Assembly (NCBI GenBank): GCA_965204295.1
Contig: OZ241973.1
Location: 1,364,001-1,428,000, forward strand
Length of the DNA stretch: 64,000 nt
Source of the DNA: JAWKWH01 sp965204295
GTDB taxonomy: Bacteria > Pseudomonadota > Alphaproteobacteria > Rhizobiales > Rhizobiaceae
Reading direction: 5' to 3'
Shown in pieces: positions 35,671 through 44,052 of the stretch (position 1 is its first letter; each line of letters begins with the position of its first letter). Under the pieces are notes generated by a model. It did not search any database, had not been told where the DNA came from, and saw only the letters and a program-made list of their open reading frames with translations. The position numbers and the translations under genes were made by a program.

Positions 35671-36290
35671 GCCGCCCTCCCGATCGCATCATCAATGGCC
35701 AAATCGTGCTGCCGGATCGCAACACCGGTCAGGTCGGCGACCGGCGGCGGGCCATCCTCGCGCCATCTCGGCGCTCCGGGCATCAACAGGGGCTGTTCCA
35801 GAGCAAAACCGGTCGAAGGGCCGTTCCTTCGTCTCGCCATGAAAGCGGACATTGGCGACATCGGCCAGCCAGCGGCCAACCTCGGCATTGGCTGTCGCAG
35901 TATCCAGCCGAAACTGAACCGGCTGTGGCCAAGCGTCGCAACGAAGGCTGACAGCCTGTCCTCGCCGCACCGCACAGACGTCCAGTCGATCTGTGCTTGA
36001 TATCCGGGTTCCGTCTCGAACCGTTTGATCTCTGGCGCCGTCACCACCGGGCGATGCGTCGCCAGGTATTCCTTCAGGAGCGTGATGCCCCCTTCGTAGC
36101 CGCACTCCCGCAGTTCGCGCAGCAACACCGTCGCGCCGGCAGGCGGCGCAAATCACCGCCTGCCGCGCGGGCAAGCGCGCCTTCAGCACGCCAATAGTCC
36201 GCGCTTCGCCCGAAACGGCCTCTCTTCATCGTCCGTCGCCCGCGTTCGCAGGACAGGCCAACCTCAAACCGAGGATCCCAGGCGGAGCGG
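35667..36290 (-). pseudogene. IS21-family transposase IstA remnant
   Basis: Only a central piece of IstA is readable: LLRELRECGYEGGITLLKEY, THRPVVTAPEIKRFETEPG, YQAQIDWTSVRCGEDRLSAF (first catalytic Asp in QIDW), then FHGETKERPFDRF in another frame, separated by deletion. The N-terminal DNA-binding region and most of the catalytic domain are gone. It ends the IS graveyard 160 bases before the intact LacI gene. Confidence 0.8.
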
Positions 36291-36385
36291 GTCACTCGAC
36301 GATAATGATTGTTGAGACTGCGAAAGCCCGACGAGCGTTCGGGGTCGACTTACATGGTCGACATGCAGATATTTCCACTTGGCGA

Positions 36386-36414
36386 TTGACTTCGTATTTT
36401 ATCTGATTTACAAA
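36386..36414 (+). promoter_or_regulatory. Promoter of the lacI-sugar ABC operon
   Basis: A -35 box TTGACT (36386-36391) is followed, after a 17-base spacer, by TACAAA (36409-36414) as the -10 box. This is a good sigma-70 promoter, placed just upstream of a perfect palindrome and the TTG start of the LacI gene. Confidence 0.6.
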
Positions 36415-36415
36415 T

Positions 36416-36429
36416 CTAAAACGTTTTAG
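36416..36429. promoter_or_regulatory. LacI-family operator palindrome
   Basis: CTAAAACGTTTTAG is a perfect 14-base palindrome with a central CG, the classic form of a LacI/PurR-type operator. It lies directly downstream of the -10 box, over the expected transcription start, so a bound repressor would block initiation. This points to self-regulation of the adjacent lacI gene and its ABC operon. Confidence 0.75.
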
Positions 36430-36451
36430 CGGATGCTTTGGGAGGAGCGTC

Positions 36452-37489
36452 TTGCAAGCTCACAGGAGCACATTGAAGGAATTGGCCGCCGAACTGGATA
36501 TCTCGGTCGCGACGGTTTCGCGTGCATTGGGCGGCTATGAGGATATTTCCGCGCAGACCCGGGATCGGGTCGCATCAAAGGCTCGGGAGATCGGTTATGT
36601 GCCCAACAGCGCGGGCCGTATGCTGGTTTCCGGCCGTAGCGGCTTTATCGCGCTGGTGTTGCCTATCCGCGGACCCAACCTGGTCGACGCCTTTTTGGGA
36701 GAGTTCGTAACCGGCCTTGGCGAAGGTTTGAAGGCCCACGGGAGCGACCTGTTTTTGGCAACCGTTCTTGAGACTCAATCGGAGTTGGCCGTATTGCAGC
36801 ATGTCGTGGAATCAGGCCGCGCCGACGGTGTCATTCTCAATCGTATCGAGGAAGAGGATGAGCGCGTTGCCTATCTGCAATCGCGCAAATTTCCGTTTGT
36901 TTGCCATGGCCGCACTCTGGACAATGCACGGGACTTGAACTGGCTGGATACCGATGGCGCCGGCGCTTTTGCCCAGGCATTTGAAATGTTGCACGAATTG
37001 GGTCATCGCAGGTTCGCGATGATCACGACATCCAGTCCCATGTCCTTTTCCCATTTTCGCGGCAAGGGATTGCGCACCGCAATTGATGACAAAGGCGATC
37101 CTGACGTCTCGCTGAAAACAGTCGCGGTTGACCGTTTTGACGATGACGATATTCGCATAGCCTGCCGCAACCTGCTGGCGCGTGAAAATCGTCCAACCGC
37201 GGTGATTACGGTACTGGATGAAATCGCCATGATTTCGATGGAGGAAGCGGCGGAATTGGGACTTTCCATTCCTGAGGATCTGTCGTTGATCGGTTTCGAT
37301 AACCTTGACAAGGGAGCCTATGTAACACCGGGCCTTACAACGTTCGACCAGCATATCCGCAGGAGCGCGAGGCAAATTACGGATATGCTGATGCATGTCA
37401 TAAACGATCGGCCGGAAACCGGTTTGACCAAACTGGTCGAACCCAGGCTGATTTGTCGGGCAAGCCATGGCCCGGCGCCGTCTCCATAG
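36452..37489 (+). CDS. LacI-family transcriptional regulator of the sugar ABC operon
   Basis: The 345-aa protein has the LacI helix-turn-helix and hinge: TLKELAAELDISVATVSRAL, then IGYVPNSAGRMLVSGRSG, and a periplasmic-binding-protein-like sensor domain ending with LSLIGFDNLDKGAYVTPGLT. The start is a TTG at 36452, decided by a GGAGGAG ribosome site 4 bases upstream. It precedes a sugar-type ABC operon in the same direction, 35 bases from the binding protein, so it probably senses the imported sugar or its product. A matching operator lies 22 bases upstream. Confidence 0.92.
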   Translation: MQAHRSTLKELAAELDISVATVSRALGGYEDISAQTRDRVASKAREIGYVPNSAGRMLVSGRSGFIALVLPIRGPNLVDAFLGEFVTGLGEGLKAHGSDLFLATVLETQSELAVLQHVVESGRADGVILNRIEEEDERVAYLQSRKFPFVCHGRTLDNARDLNWLDTDGAGAFAQAFEMLHELGHRRFAMITTSSPMSFSHFRGKGLRTAIDDKGDPDVSLKTVAVDRFDDDDIRIACRNLLARENRPTAVITVLDEIAMISMEEAAELGLSIPEDLSLIGFDNLDKGAYVTPGLTTFDQHIRRSARQITDMLMHVINDRPETGLTKLVEPRLICRASHGPAPSP

Positions 37490-37524
37490 ACGATCGACAA
37501 TGGTGAGAAGAAAGGGAGTTAGTT

Positions 37525-38787
37525 ATGAAAATCAGATCGAAATTTCTGAAAACATCCGCACTGGCCGTCACCGTTCTGACAATTGCTTCGACGGTCGCAA
37601 GCGCGGATGTGCTGTTCTGGTCCACCCAGGCGAAGCCGGTTGAAGAAGCCCAGGCCATGCGCGATCAGGTTCTGGCCGGTGCGGGCCGGAAAGTCGATTA
37701 TCAGCCAAGCGATGGCGGGCCATGGCTCACCCGTCTGCAAGCTGAGATAGAAGCCGGAAAGGGAACCATCGGCTTGCTCGGCGGATTGCATGGCGATTTC
37801 ACGTCAATGGCGGACAACCTGGCGGATCTTTCCGGCCTTGGTCTGAAACCGACGTTTAATGAACTCGGCATGCTTGGAACAAGCGAGCAGAAGTACATCC
37901 CGTGGATGCAGGCGACCTACATCATGGGCGCCAACAAGAAAGCACTTCAGTATCTGCCGGAAGGCGCCGATATCAACGCGCTCACTTATGACCAGCTGAT
38001 TGCGTGGTCGAAGAACATGGCGGAAAAATCCGGCTCGCCGAAATTCGGTTTTCCGGCCGGGCCGAAAGGTTTGAAACACCGCTTCTTCCAAGGTTATCTG
38101 TATCCGTCTTTCACCAATTCCGTGGTCCGGAAATTCGCGTCCCCCGAAGCCGAAGGCGCCTGGGCCAAGTTCAAGGAATTGTGGCGATATACCAATCCCG
38201 CCTCAACCAATTTTTCCTTCCTGCAGGAACAGTTGCTGTCTGAAGAAGTCTGGGTCGCGTTTGATCATACGTCCCGGCTTGCCGGAGCGTTTAACGAACG
38301 CCCCGATGACTTCATCGCGTTTCCGGCCCCCGCCGGTCCGACGGGACGCGGCTTCATGCCGGTTATCGCGGGCATGGCAATTCCGAAGACGGCGCCTGAC
38401 ATGGCGGCGTCCAGGGAACTCGTGGCCTATATGCTGAAGCCTGAAACCCAGCTCAAGACTCTTCGCGCAACGAACTTCTTCCCGGTTGTCGATGTGGCGC
38501 TTCCCGTCAACATGCCCGCGGCCGTTCGCATCTCCGGCGAAGCGGTCGCGAAAATGTCCGGTTCCGCCGACGCCAATCCGGGTCTGTTGCCGGCCGGTCT
38601 TGGTGATCAGGGCGGCAAATTCAACCAGGTATTTGTCGACAGTTTCGAGCGTATCGTACTTGCCGGTCAGGACATCAAAACCGTTCTTGGGGAGCAGAAG
38701 GAGGTTCTTCGGAAGATCATGAACGAGACCGGCGCTCCATGCTGGGCCCCTGACGCGCCTTCCGATGGCGCGTGCCCCGTGGAATAG
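37525..38787 (+). CDS. Sugar ABC transporter substrate-binding protein (family 1)
   Basis: The 420-aa exported protein has a signal peptide (TSALAVTVLTIASTVASA, cleavage before DVLFWST). The SBP family 1 pattern shows in KGTIGLLGGLHGDFTSMADN, WMQATYIMGANKKALQYLP and FIAFPAPAGPTGRGF. The C-terminus has two cysteines (GAPCWAPDAPSDGACPVE) that could form a disulfide. Two permeases, an ATPase and a GH63-type hydrolase follow, so the ligand is probably a glycoside such as glucosylglycerate (inference). Confidence 0.9.
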   Translation: MKIRSKFLKTSALAVTVLTIASTVASADVLFWSTQAKPVEEAQAMRDQVLAGAGRKVDYQPSDGGPWLTRLQAEIEAGKGTIGLLGGLHGDFTSMADNLADLSGLGLKPTFNELGMLGTSEQKYIPWMQATYIMGANKKALQYLPEGADINALTYDQLIAWSKNMAEKSGSPKFGFPAGPKGLKHRFFQGYLYPSFTNSVVRKFASPEAEGAWAKFKELWRYTNPASTNFSFLQEQLLSEEVWVAFDHTSRLAGAFNERPDDFIAFPAPAGPTGRGFMPVIAGMAIPKTAPDMAASRELVAYMLKPETQLKTLRATNFFPVVDVALPVNMPAAVRISGEAVAKMSGSADANPGLLPAGLGDQGGKFNQVFVDSFERIVLAGQDIKTVLGEQKEVLRKIMNETGAPCWAPDAPSDGACPVE

Positions 38788-38798
38788 CGTTTCTCCCT

Positions 38799-38830
38799 GC
38801 GTCACACGGCGATCTCTCGCCGGGTGACGC
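38799..38830 (+). terminator. Intercistronic hairpin after the binding-protein gene
   Basis: GCGTCAC (38799-38805) pairs with GTGACGC (38824-38830), and the inner arms ACGGCGA/TCGCCGG pair with one mismatch around a TCTC loop. The tail TTCTTC is only partly U-rich. Such structures after ABC binding-protein genes commonly allow the binding protein to be made in excess over the permeases. Confidence 0.65.
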
Positions 38831-38870
38831 TTCTTCAACGACTTAACCCAGGGGAAAGGCGCCCCCGGAT

Positions 38871-39716
38871 ATGGAAAACAGAAATCTTCCGTATCTGCTG
38901 CTGTTGCCGGCAACGCTTTTTCTTTGCGTATTTTTTCTCTACCCGTTTTTGCTGGTTGCCTGGCAGGCCTTCTCCCAGGATGGCGGTTTCACGCTTGAGC
39001 ATTTCCAAACCATGTCGGGCAACTGGAAGTTTCCGATTGCATTCCGGAATACGATTTTGCTCGCCCTGGCCGTTGTTCCCATCCAGCTGGCGCTTTCCCT
39101 GTTGATGGCCACGCTGGTCACAAAAATGCAAAAGGCGCGGGATCTGGTTCTTTATATCTGGACGATACCGCTCGGTATTTCCGATCTTGCAGCCGGCATT
39201 ATCTGGCTGGCGATCTTTGAGCAATCCGGCTTCTTGAATTCGATGCTGACCGGACTGGGCGTTACAGACCAGCCAGCCAACTTTCTGACCTACCAGAGCA
39301 AGGGCGTCATATTCATCGCCATTGCGCTGGCGGAAATATGGCGCGCGACCGCGATCATGCTGGTGATCCTGGTCGCGGGGATGGGGCTTATTCCAAAGGA
39401 ATATTATGAGGCCGCGGAAGTGTTTGGCGCGGGCGCCTGGAAACGGTTCACCAAAATCACCATTCCCATGCTGAGGCCCAGCCTGCAGACCGCACTGATC
39501 TTGCGGGTAATCCTCGCCTTCGAGGTGTTCGCCGTCGTCGCCACGCTGGGCGGGACAAACCTGCCGATGTTGATGGGCGAGACCTATCGGTGGCAATTCG
39601 AACTTCAGGACAGCAGCGTCGCGGCGGCGTTCGCCATGGTCATCCTCGCGATTTCGATTGCATTCACCCTGTTCTTCCTTTGGTTGCTGCGGGTGCCGAA
39701 AGGAGTTCAGGTATGA
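38871..39716 (+). CDS. Sugar ABC transporter permease (MalF/UgpA type)
   Basis: The 281-aa membrane protein starts MENRNLPYLLLLPATLFLCV and has about six helices. The cytoplasmic coupling loop is YYEAAEVFGAGAWKRFTKI (EAA motif: E-A-A-x3-G), followed by TIPMLRPSLQTALILRVI. Its stop overlaps the next permease's start (ATGA). It pairs with the MalG-type protein. Confidence 0.92.
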   Translation: MENRNLPYLLLLPATLFLCVFFLYPFLLVAWQAFSQDGGFTLEHFQTMSGNWKFPIAFRNTILLALAVVPIQLALSLLMATLVTKMQKARDLVLYIWTIPLGISDLAAGIIWLAIFEQSGFLNSMLTGLGVTDQPANFLTYQSKGVIFIAIALAEIWRATAIMLVILVAGMGLIPKEYYEAAEVFGAGAWKRFTKITIPMLRPSLQTALILRVILAFEVFAVVATLGGTNLPMLMGETYRWQFELQDSSVAAAFAMVILAISIAFTLFFLWLLRVPKGVQV

Positions 39717-40555
39717 GCGATGCCGCCACGAAAACCGGCCGGGTTGCCGGTTCACGGAAATCAGGAAAATTTCTGTTTCATGCGACCGTTATATTTCTGT
39801 GCGCGTGGGTGCTGGTTCCGGTCTATTTGCTGGTCGTAAACACGCTTTCATCTCCGAGCGATATTTCAGCCTATCCAAAAAGCTTCATTCCGCCCTTTGA
39901 TTTTACCAGTCTGCAATTTTTCGCCGGTTTCTCGGGAATTCTTGACGCACTGAAAAATTCGGTTCTGGTCGCCGGTGTAACGATGATCTTGTCCATTCTT
40001 GTCGGCGCGCCGGCGGGGTATGCGCTGTCGAGGTTTGAATTTCGCGGAAAAGGCGCCTTTCGCGTGCTGATCCTCATGACGCGGGCATTTCCGCTGCCAT
40101 TGCTGGCCTTGCCGCTTGCGGTGCTGTTCATTCGCACGGGCCTTGATGACACCATCGTCGGACTCGCCGTCGTTCACACGACTCTGGCATTGCCCTTTGC
40201 GGTGTTGATCACATTTTCTCTGTTCTCGGGAATTCCGGTCGAACTGGAAGAAGCCGCATGGACGCTCGGTTGCAACCGGTTTGAAGCCTTTCGCAAGGTC
40301 ATCCTGCCGCTGGTATTGCCCGGCATTACCGCCTCGGCGATTTTCGCCTTTGTCATATCGTGGAACGAGGTCTTCGCTGCATCGGTTTTGACGATCGAAA
40401 AAAGAACGTTGACCGCCTTCCTGCTTCAAAGCCTGGACACGTCTCCGCTGCATCTGAAATTCGCCGGCGGATTTGTGCTCGTGGTTCCCGCGCTCATTTT
40501 TATCTTCGTGGTTCGCAAATATCTCTTCGCCATGTGGGGAATTGCAAACCGATGA
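39713..40555 (+). CDS. Sugar ABC transporter permease (MalG type)
   Basis: The 280-aa membrane protein has a first helix FHATVIFLCAWVLVPVYLLV and the MalG-type features ISAYPKSFIPPFDF, GAPAGYALSRFEFRGKGAF and the EAA loop ELEEAAWTLGCNRFEAFRKV followed by ILPLVLPGITASAIFAF. The start at 39713 overlaps the upstream stop. A 27-base gap separates it from the ATPase gene. Confidence 0.92.
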   Translation: MSDAATKTGRVAGSRKSGKFLFHATVIFLCAWVLVPVYLLVVNTLSSPSDISAYPKSFIPPFDFTSLQFFAGFSGILDALKNSVLVAGVTMILSILVGAPAGYALSRFEFRGKGAFRVLILMTRAFPLPLLALPLAVLFIRTGLDDTIVGLAVVHTTLALPFAVLITFSLFSGIPVELEEAAWTLGCNRFEAFRKVILPLVLPGITASAIFAFVISWNEVFAASVLTIEKRTLTAFLLQSLDTSPLHLKFAGGFVLVVPALIFIFVVRKYLFAMWGIANR

Positions 40556-40582
40556 TCAAATCCGCAACGAAAGACAATTTCG

Positions 40583-41635
40583 ATGGCTGAGATTCAAATC
40601 AGGAATGTCGCCAAGAAATTCGGCTCCTATCAGGCGCTGCATTCAATCGACCTGACGATCGCGGATCGGGAGTTCATGGTGCTGCTTGGCGCTTCGGGAT
40701 GCGGCAAGACCACATTGCTCCGGATCATCGCCGGGTTGGAAACGCCTATGGAGGGTGAAGTCCGGATCGGCGGCAGGCGCGTCGATCACCTGCCGCCGCG
40801 CGAGCGGGGCATCGCAATGGTGTTCCAGAACTATGCGGTCTTCCCTCATCTGACGGTGTTCGAGAATATCGCCTTTGGTCTGCGCATGGACAAATTGCCG
40901 GAAAACGTCATCAAGGAGCGCGTCGAGCGAACGGCCGGGCTCATGCATATCGAACAATTGTCGAAACGTTATTCCGGCGAACTCTCCGGCGGTCAACGCC
41001 AGCGTGTCGCGGTTGCTCGCGCTTTGGCGATGGAACCCGACGTTATCCTGATGGATGAGCCGCTTTCCAATCTCGATGCGCTGCTGCGCATGGAAATGCG
41101 CGCGGAACTCAAGGGCGTTCTTGCCGACAGCAGGACAACGACCATCTATGTCACCCACGACCAGGTCGAGGCCATGTCCATGGCGGATCGCATTTCCGTC
41201 ATGCACGAGGGTCGAATTGTGCAGGCGGACAATCCGGTCGAAATATATAGAAATCCGGCGACCCGTTTCGTGGGCGGCTTCATTGGCAATCCGCCGATGA
41301 ATTTTCTCAACGCCGAACAAAAGAGCAATGGCGAATGGAGTGTTGCCGGACAGACTTTCTCAGGCCCGGGCGACACGGCCGGAAAAACCCTCGAATTCGC
41401 CATTCGTCCCGAGGATGTGTCGGTGTCGGTCGCCAGGTCGGGCTTGAAAGCGGTTGTCGGCGTTGTGGAGCCGCTGGGCGCGCATATCCTTATCACCTGC
41501 AAGGTCGACAACGCGCTGTTTCGCGCGGTCATCGACAGCAATGCGCCGATAAAACCCGGAGATGCGGTCTACCTGGCGCCGGAAAGAGATCGGATCAGAT
41601 GGTTCGACCCGCGAACGGCGAACGCCGTCGTCTGA
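40583..41635 (+). CDS. Sugar ABC transporter ATP-binding protein (MalK/UgpC type)
   Basis: The 350-aa ATPase has Walker A GASGCGKTTLLRIIAGLE, Q-loop GIAMVFQNYAVFPHLTVFEN, signature ELSGGQRQRVAVARALA, Walker B VILMDEPLSNLDALLRMEMR and the switch His in YVTHDQVEAMSMADR. A C-terminal TOBE/OB regulatory region follows (FAIRPEDVSVSVARSG). This is the complete MalK-like length. It is followed by the GH63-type gene after 14 bases. Confidence 0.94.
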   Translation: MAEIQIRNVAKKFGSYQALHSIDLTIADREFMVLLGASGCGKTTLLRIIAGLETPMEGEVRIGGRRVDHLPPRERGIAMVFQNYAVFPHLTVFENIAFGLRMDKLPENVIKERVERTAGLMHIEQLSKRYSGELSGGQRQRVAVARALAMEPDVILMDEPLSNLDALLRMEMRAELKGVLADSRTTTIYVTHDQVEAMSMADRISVMHEGRIVQADNPVEIYRNPATRFVGGFIGNPPMNFLNAEQKSNGEWSVAGQTFSGPGDTAGKTLEFAIRPEDVSVSVARSGLKAVVGVVEPLGAHILITCKVDNALFRAVIDSNAPIKPGDAVYLAPERDRIRWFDPRTANAVV

Positions 41636-41649
41636 TTGGAGGCGCTTAC

Positions 41650-42927
41650 ATGAGCACGCTGGACAAGAGTTCGATTTTCGAGCATGCCGCCGAAGTTCTC
41701 CGGGAAAACGACCGGGGCGCATTTACCGTTCCAACCAAGGGTCTTTACCCGTTTCAATGGAACTGGGATTCCTGCCTCACCGCGCTTGGCCAGGCCCAGA
41801 TCGACGAAGACCGGGCCTGGACCGAGATCGAAACCCTGTTCGGGCATCAGTGGGACGATGGCATGGTTCCGCATATTGTCTTCCATGAAGATGACGATGG
41901 ATATTTTCCGGGCCCCGATGTCTGGGGCACGGGACGCGAGGTTCCAACCACCGGGATTACGCAACCGGCGGTGGCGGGATTCGCGATCAGGCGATTGTAT
42001 TGCCGGGCGCGGAACAAGGAAATGGCGCGCAAAAGGGCCTTGGACCTTCTTCCGAAAGTTTCCCGTTGGCACGACTGGTTCTATTCCATGCGCGACCCGC
42101 AAGGAACCGGACTTGTGGCGATCATTCATCCGTGGGAATCGGGCCGGGACAACTCCATGGACTGGGACGATGCGTTTGACCGCGTGCCAACCGACGGTAT
42201 CGGCGAATACCGGCGTCGCGACACCGAACACGCAAATCCCGAACACCGTCCGACCAGGGCGCAATATGATCGCTATATCTGGCTTGTCAATCACTTCAGG
42301 AGCCTGGGATGGGACAATGGCAAACTGCATGATGCTTCGCCGTTCCAGGTGGTCGATCCCGGTTTTAACGGCATCCTGATCCGTGGCTGCCAGGAGATTT
42401 CCGAACTGGCGGCGGAATTGGGAATGGACGACATCGCCGCCGCCAATCGCAGCTATCAGGACAAAGGCCTTTCGGCCCTGTCCACCCTGTGGAGTGAAAC
42501 CCATCGGCAATTTGTCTGCTACGACAGGCGCGCGCAAAATCCGATCGAAAGTCCTTCGGTCGGCGGATTGCTGGCGATATTCGCCGATGTTTCACCTGAA
42601 TATGCGCGCGCGGTGGCGGAGCGGATCGAATCGCTCTCAAGGACTTCAAAATATATCATTCCGAGCCACGACCCCGCCGACCCGCGGTTCGATGCAAAAC
42701 GCTACTGGCGCGGTCCCGCATGGCTGATCGTCAACTACATGATTTCCGACGGCCTGATGCGGGCCGGTGAAAAACGCATTGCCGAACAGATCGTCGCCTC
42801 CAGTCTCGACCTGATCAAGGCAAGCGGTTTCGCCGAATATTACGACCCATATACGGGCGAACCGTGTGGCGGCGGAAGGTTTACCTGGACCGCCGCGATG
42901 GTGCTTGAGTTCCTGCTGCTTTCATGA
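41650..42927 (+). CDS. GH63-type glycoside hydrolase, glucosylglycerate/mannosylglycerate hydrolase-like
   Basis: The 425-aa cytoplasmic protein (no signal peptide) has the (alpha/alpha)6-barrel pattern of glucosylglycerate hydrolases: TKGLYPFQWNWDSCLTALG, GHQWDDGMVPHIVFHEDDDG, YFPGPDVWGTGREVPTTGIT, the catalytic Asp region IHPWESGRDNSMDWDDAFD, DPRFDAKRYWRGPAWLIVNY and the catalytic Glu region FAEYYDPYTGEPCGGGRF. The family splits glucosylglycerate or mannosylglycerate, osmolytes of salt- or nitrogen-stressed bacteria, into hexose and glycerate. As the last gene of the operon it would process the imported sugar. A trehalase- or other GH63-type activity is not excluded. Confidence 0.75.
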   Translation: MSTLDKSSIFEHAAEVLRENDRGAFTVPTKGLYPFQWNWDSCLTALGQAQIDEDRAWTEIETLFGHQWDDGMVPHIVFHEDDDGYFPGPDVWGTGREVPTTGITQPAVAGFAIRRLYCRARNKEMARKRALDLLPKVSRWHDWFYSMRDPQGTGLVAIIHPWESGRDNSMDWDDAFDRVPTDGIGEYRRRDTEHANPEHRPTRAQYDRYIWLVNHFRSLGWDNGKLHDASPFQVVDPGFNGILIRGCQEISELAAELGMDDIAAANRSYQDKGLSALSTLWSETHRQFVCYDRRAQNPIESPSVGGLLAIFADVSPEYARAVAERIESLSRTSKYIIPSHDPADPRFDAKRYWRGPAWLIVNYMISDGLMRAGEKRIAEQIVASSLDLIKASGFAEYYDPYTGEPCGGGRFTWTAAMVLEFLLLS

Positions 42928-43045
42928 GGGGATGAAACCCGCCGCGCCCGGAAGCGGACAAGATCGTGGCGGAGACCGACGATTTCATCCCGCCGCCTTT
43001 TGGCCTCCCGATGAAACGAAAGCCCGGCGACCGGATATTAGCGGC

Positions 43046-43741
43046 TCACCCCATGCGTGTTGCGTCAGGCGGCTTTGCGCCGGGGGGCGGCGACGAGGGG
43101 CCGCCGCGCGATGGCCGGCATCCCCGCAGCCCGTTCGCCGGCAGCAGACGCCGCGCCGATATGCGCGCAAACGGCATTTCCGTAATCAGACGGTCGGCCC
43201 CCACGAGGTCGAGATATTCGTCGTAATTGTCGAAGCCGGACCGGCCGACATAATCGATGAAACTCTCCGCAGGAACGCCGCCATTGACCGGAACGACCTC
43301 GTGGTTCTCAAGCTCCACATGCCAGTAGTTGAACATCGACGGCAGACCGGCAAGCGGCAGCAGGCGGATTGTGGTTCCGTCCTCCGCCAGCGTGCCGGCG
43401 TTGACCGGCATGTCGCCGAACGGCAAGGCGTGATCGGCGGTCACGGTCAGCGGTCTGTTCAGCAGGTCCGGGCTGAGGGCGCCGGCGTCGATGCGCACGG
43501 GCTTGCGTCCGAGTTCGACGCCGCGCGGGTTGGCGACGGTCTGCCTCGCCACCCAGATCGCCGGCGTCGACCTTCCGTCATGGGTCACGACCCGGTCGCC
43601 GGGCCTAAGCGTTTCGATGGCCTTTTCGCCGTCCGGCGTGACGGTCCTCGCGCCGGTGGCGAAACAGTTGAACACCTGCGCCGAGGTTTCCATGAATCCC
43701 GTCGAAGCGCCGCCTCCCGTCAAAGGCGCGGGGTCAAACAC
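43046..43741 (-). CDS. Hedgehog/intein (Hint) domain protein, probably N-terminally truncated
   Basis: The Hint domain begins at the cysteine of FNCFATGARTVTPDGEKAIE, continues TLRPGDRVVTHDGRSTPAIW, TVTADHALPFGDMP (block with the catalytic His) and WHVELENHEVVPVNGGVPAE. In alphaproteobacteria such Hint domains end large exported calcium-binding proteins and may process themselves. Here only about 24 residues precede the domain, and an IS5 fragment lies 60 bases upstream, so the main body has probably been lost. The tail (SRGGPSSPPPGAKPPD) is low complexity. Confidence 0.75.
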   Translation of the reverse strand: MFDPAPLTGGGASTGFMETSAQVFNCFATGARTVTPDGEKAIETLRPGDRVVTHDGRSTPAIWVARQTVANPRGVELGRKPVRIDAGALSPDLLNRPLTVTADHALPFGDMPVNAGTLAEDGTTIRLLPLAGLPSMFNYWHVELENHEVVPVNGGVPAESFIDYVGRSGFDNYDEYLDLVGADRLITEMPFARISARRLLPANGLRGCRPSRGGPSSPPPGAKPPDATRMG

Positions 43742-43802
43742 CTCCTTTTAACCCGCTCCATGTTGAGGCAAGAGGAGAGAGACTCTTATTTTTGAGCTGA
43801 TA

Positions 43803-44052
43803 AGCGATGAATTGCGCGCCGCACTCAAAACCAAGGGGATTGCCTCTTGCATACCGCCACGCGCGAAGCGCAAGAACCCCGCCAGGTATTGCAAAACGTT
43901 GTATAAACAACGCCATAAGGTCGAAAATGCCTTTGGCAGACTGAAAGACTGGAGACGCATCGCAACCCGTTACGACACATGTGCCGACACCTTCTTCGCA
44001 GCAATAACAATCGCTGCAACCGTAATCTTCCAGCTCAATTAATGAGCCCTGA
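43803..44052 (+). mobile_element. IS5-family element fragment (right-hand 250 bp)
   Basis: Bases 43803-44052 align without gaps to 8323-8572 of the complete IS5 element, with 8 substitutions in 250 bases. It encodes the last third of the transposase, including the catalytic Glu (KVENAFGRLKDWRR). The final bases of the element are lost, and the fragment runs directly into the body of a lacI-type gene, having removed its DNA-binding domain. Confidence 0.92.
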
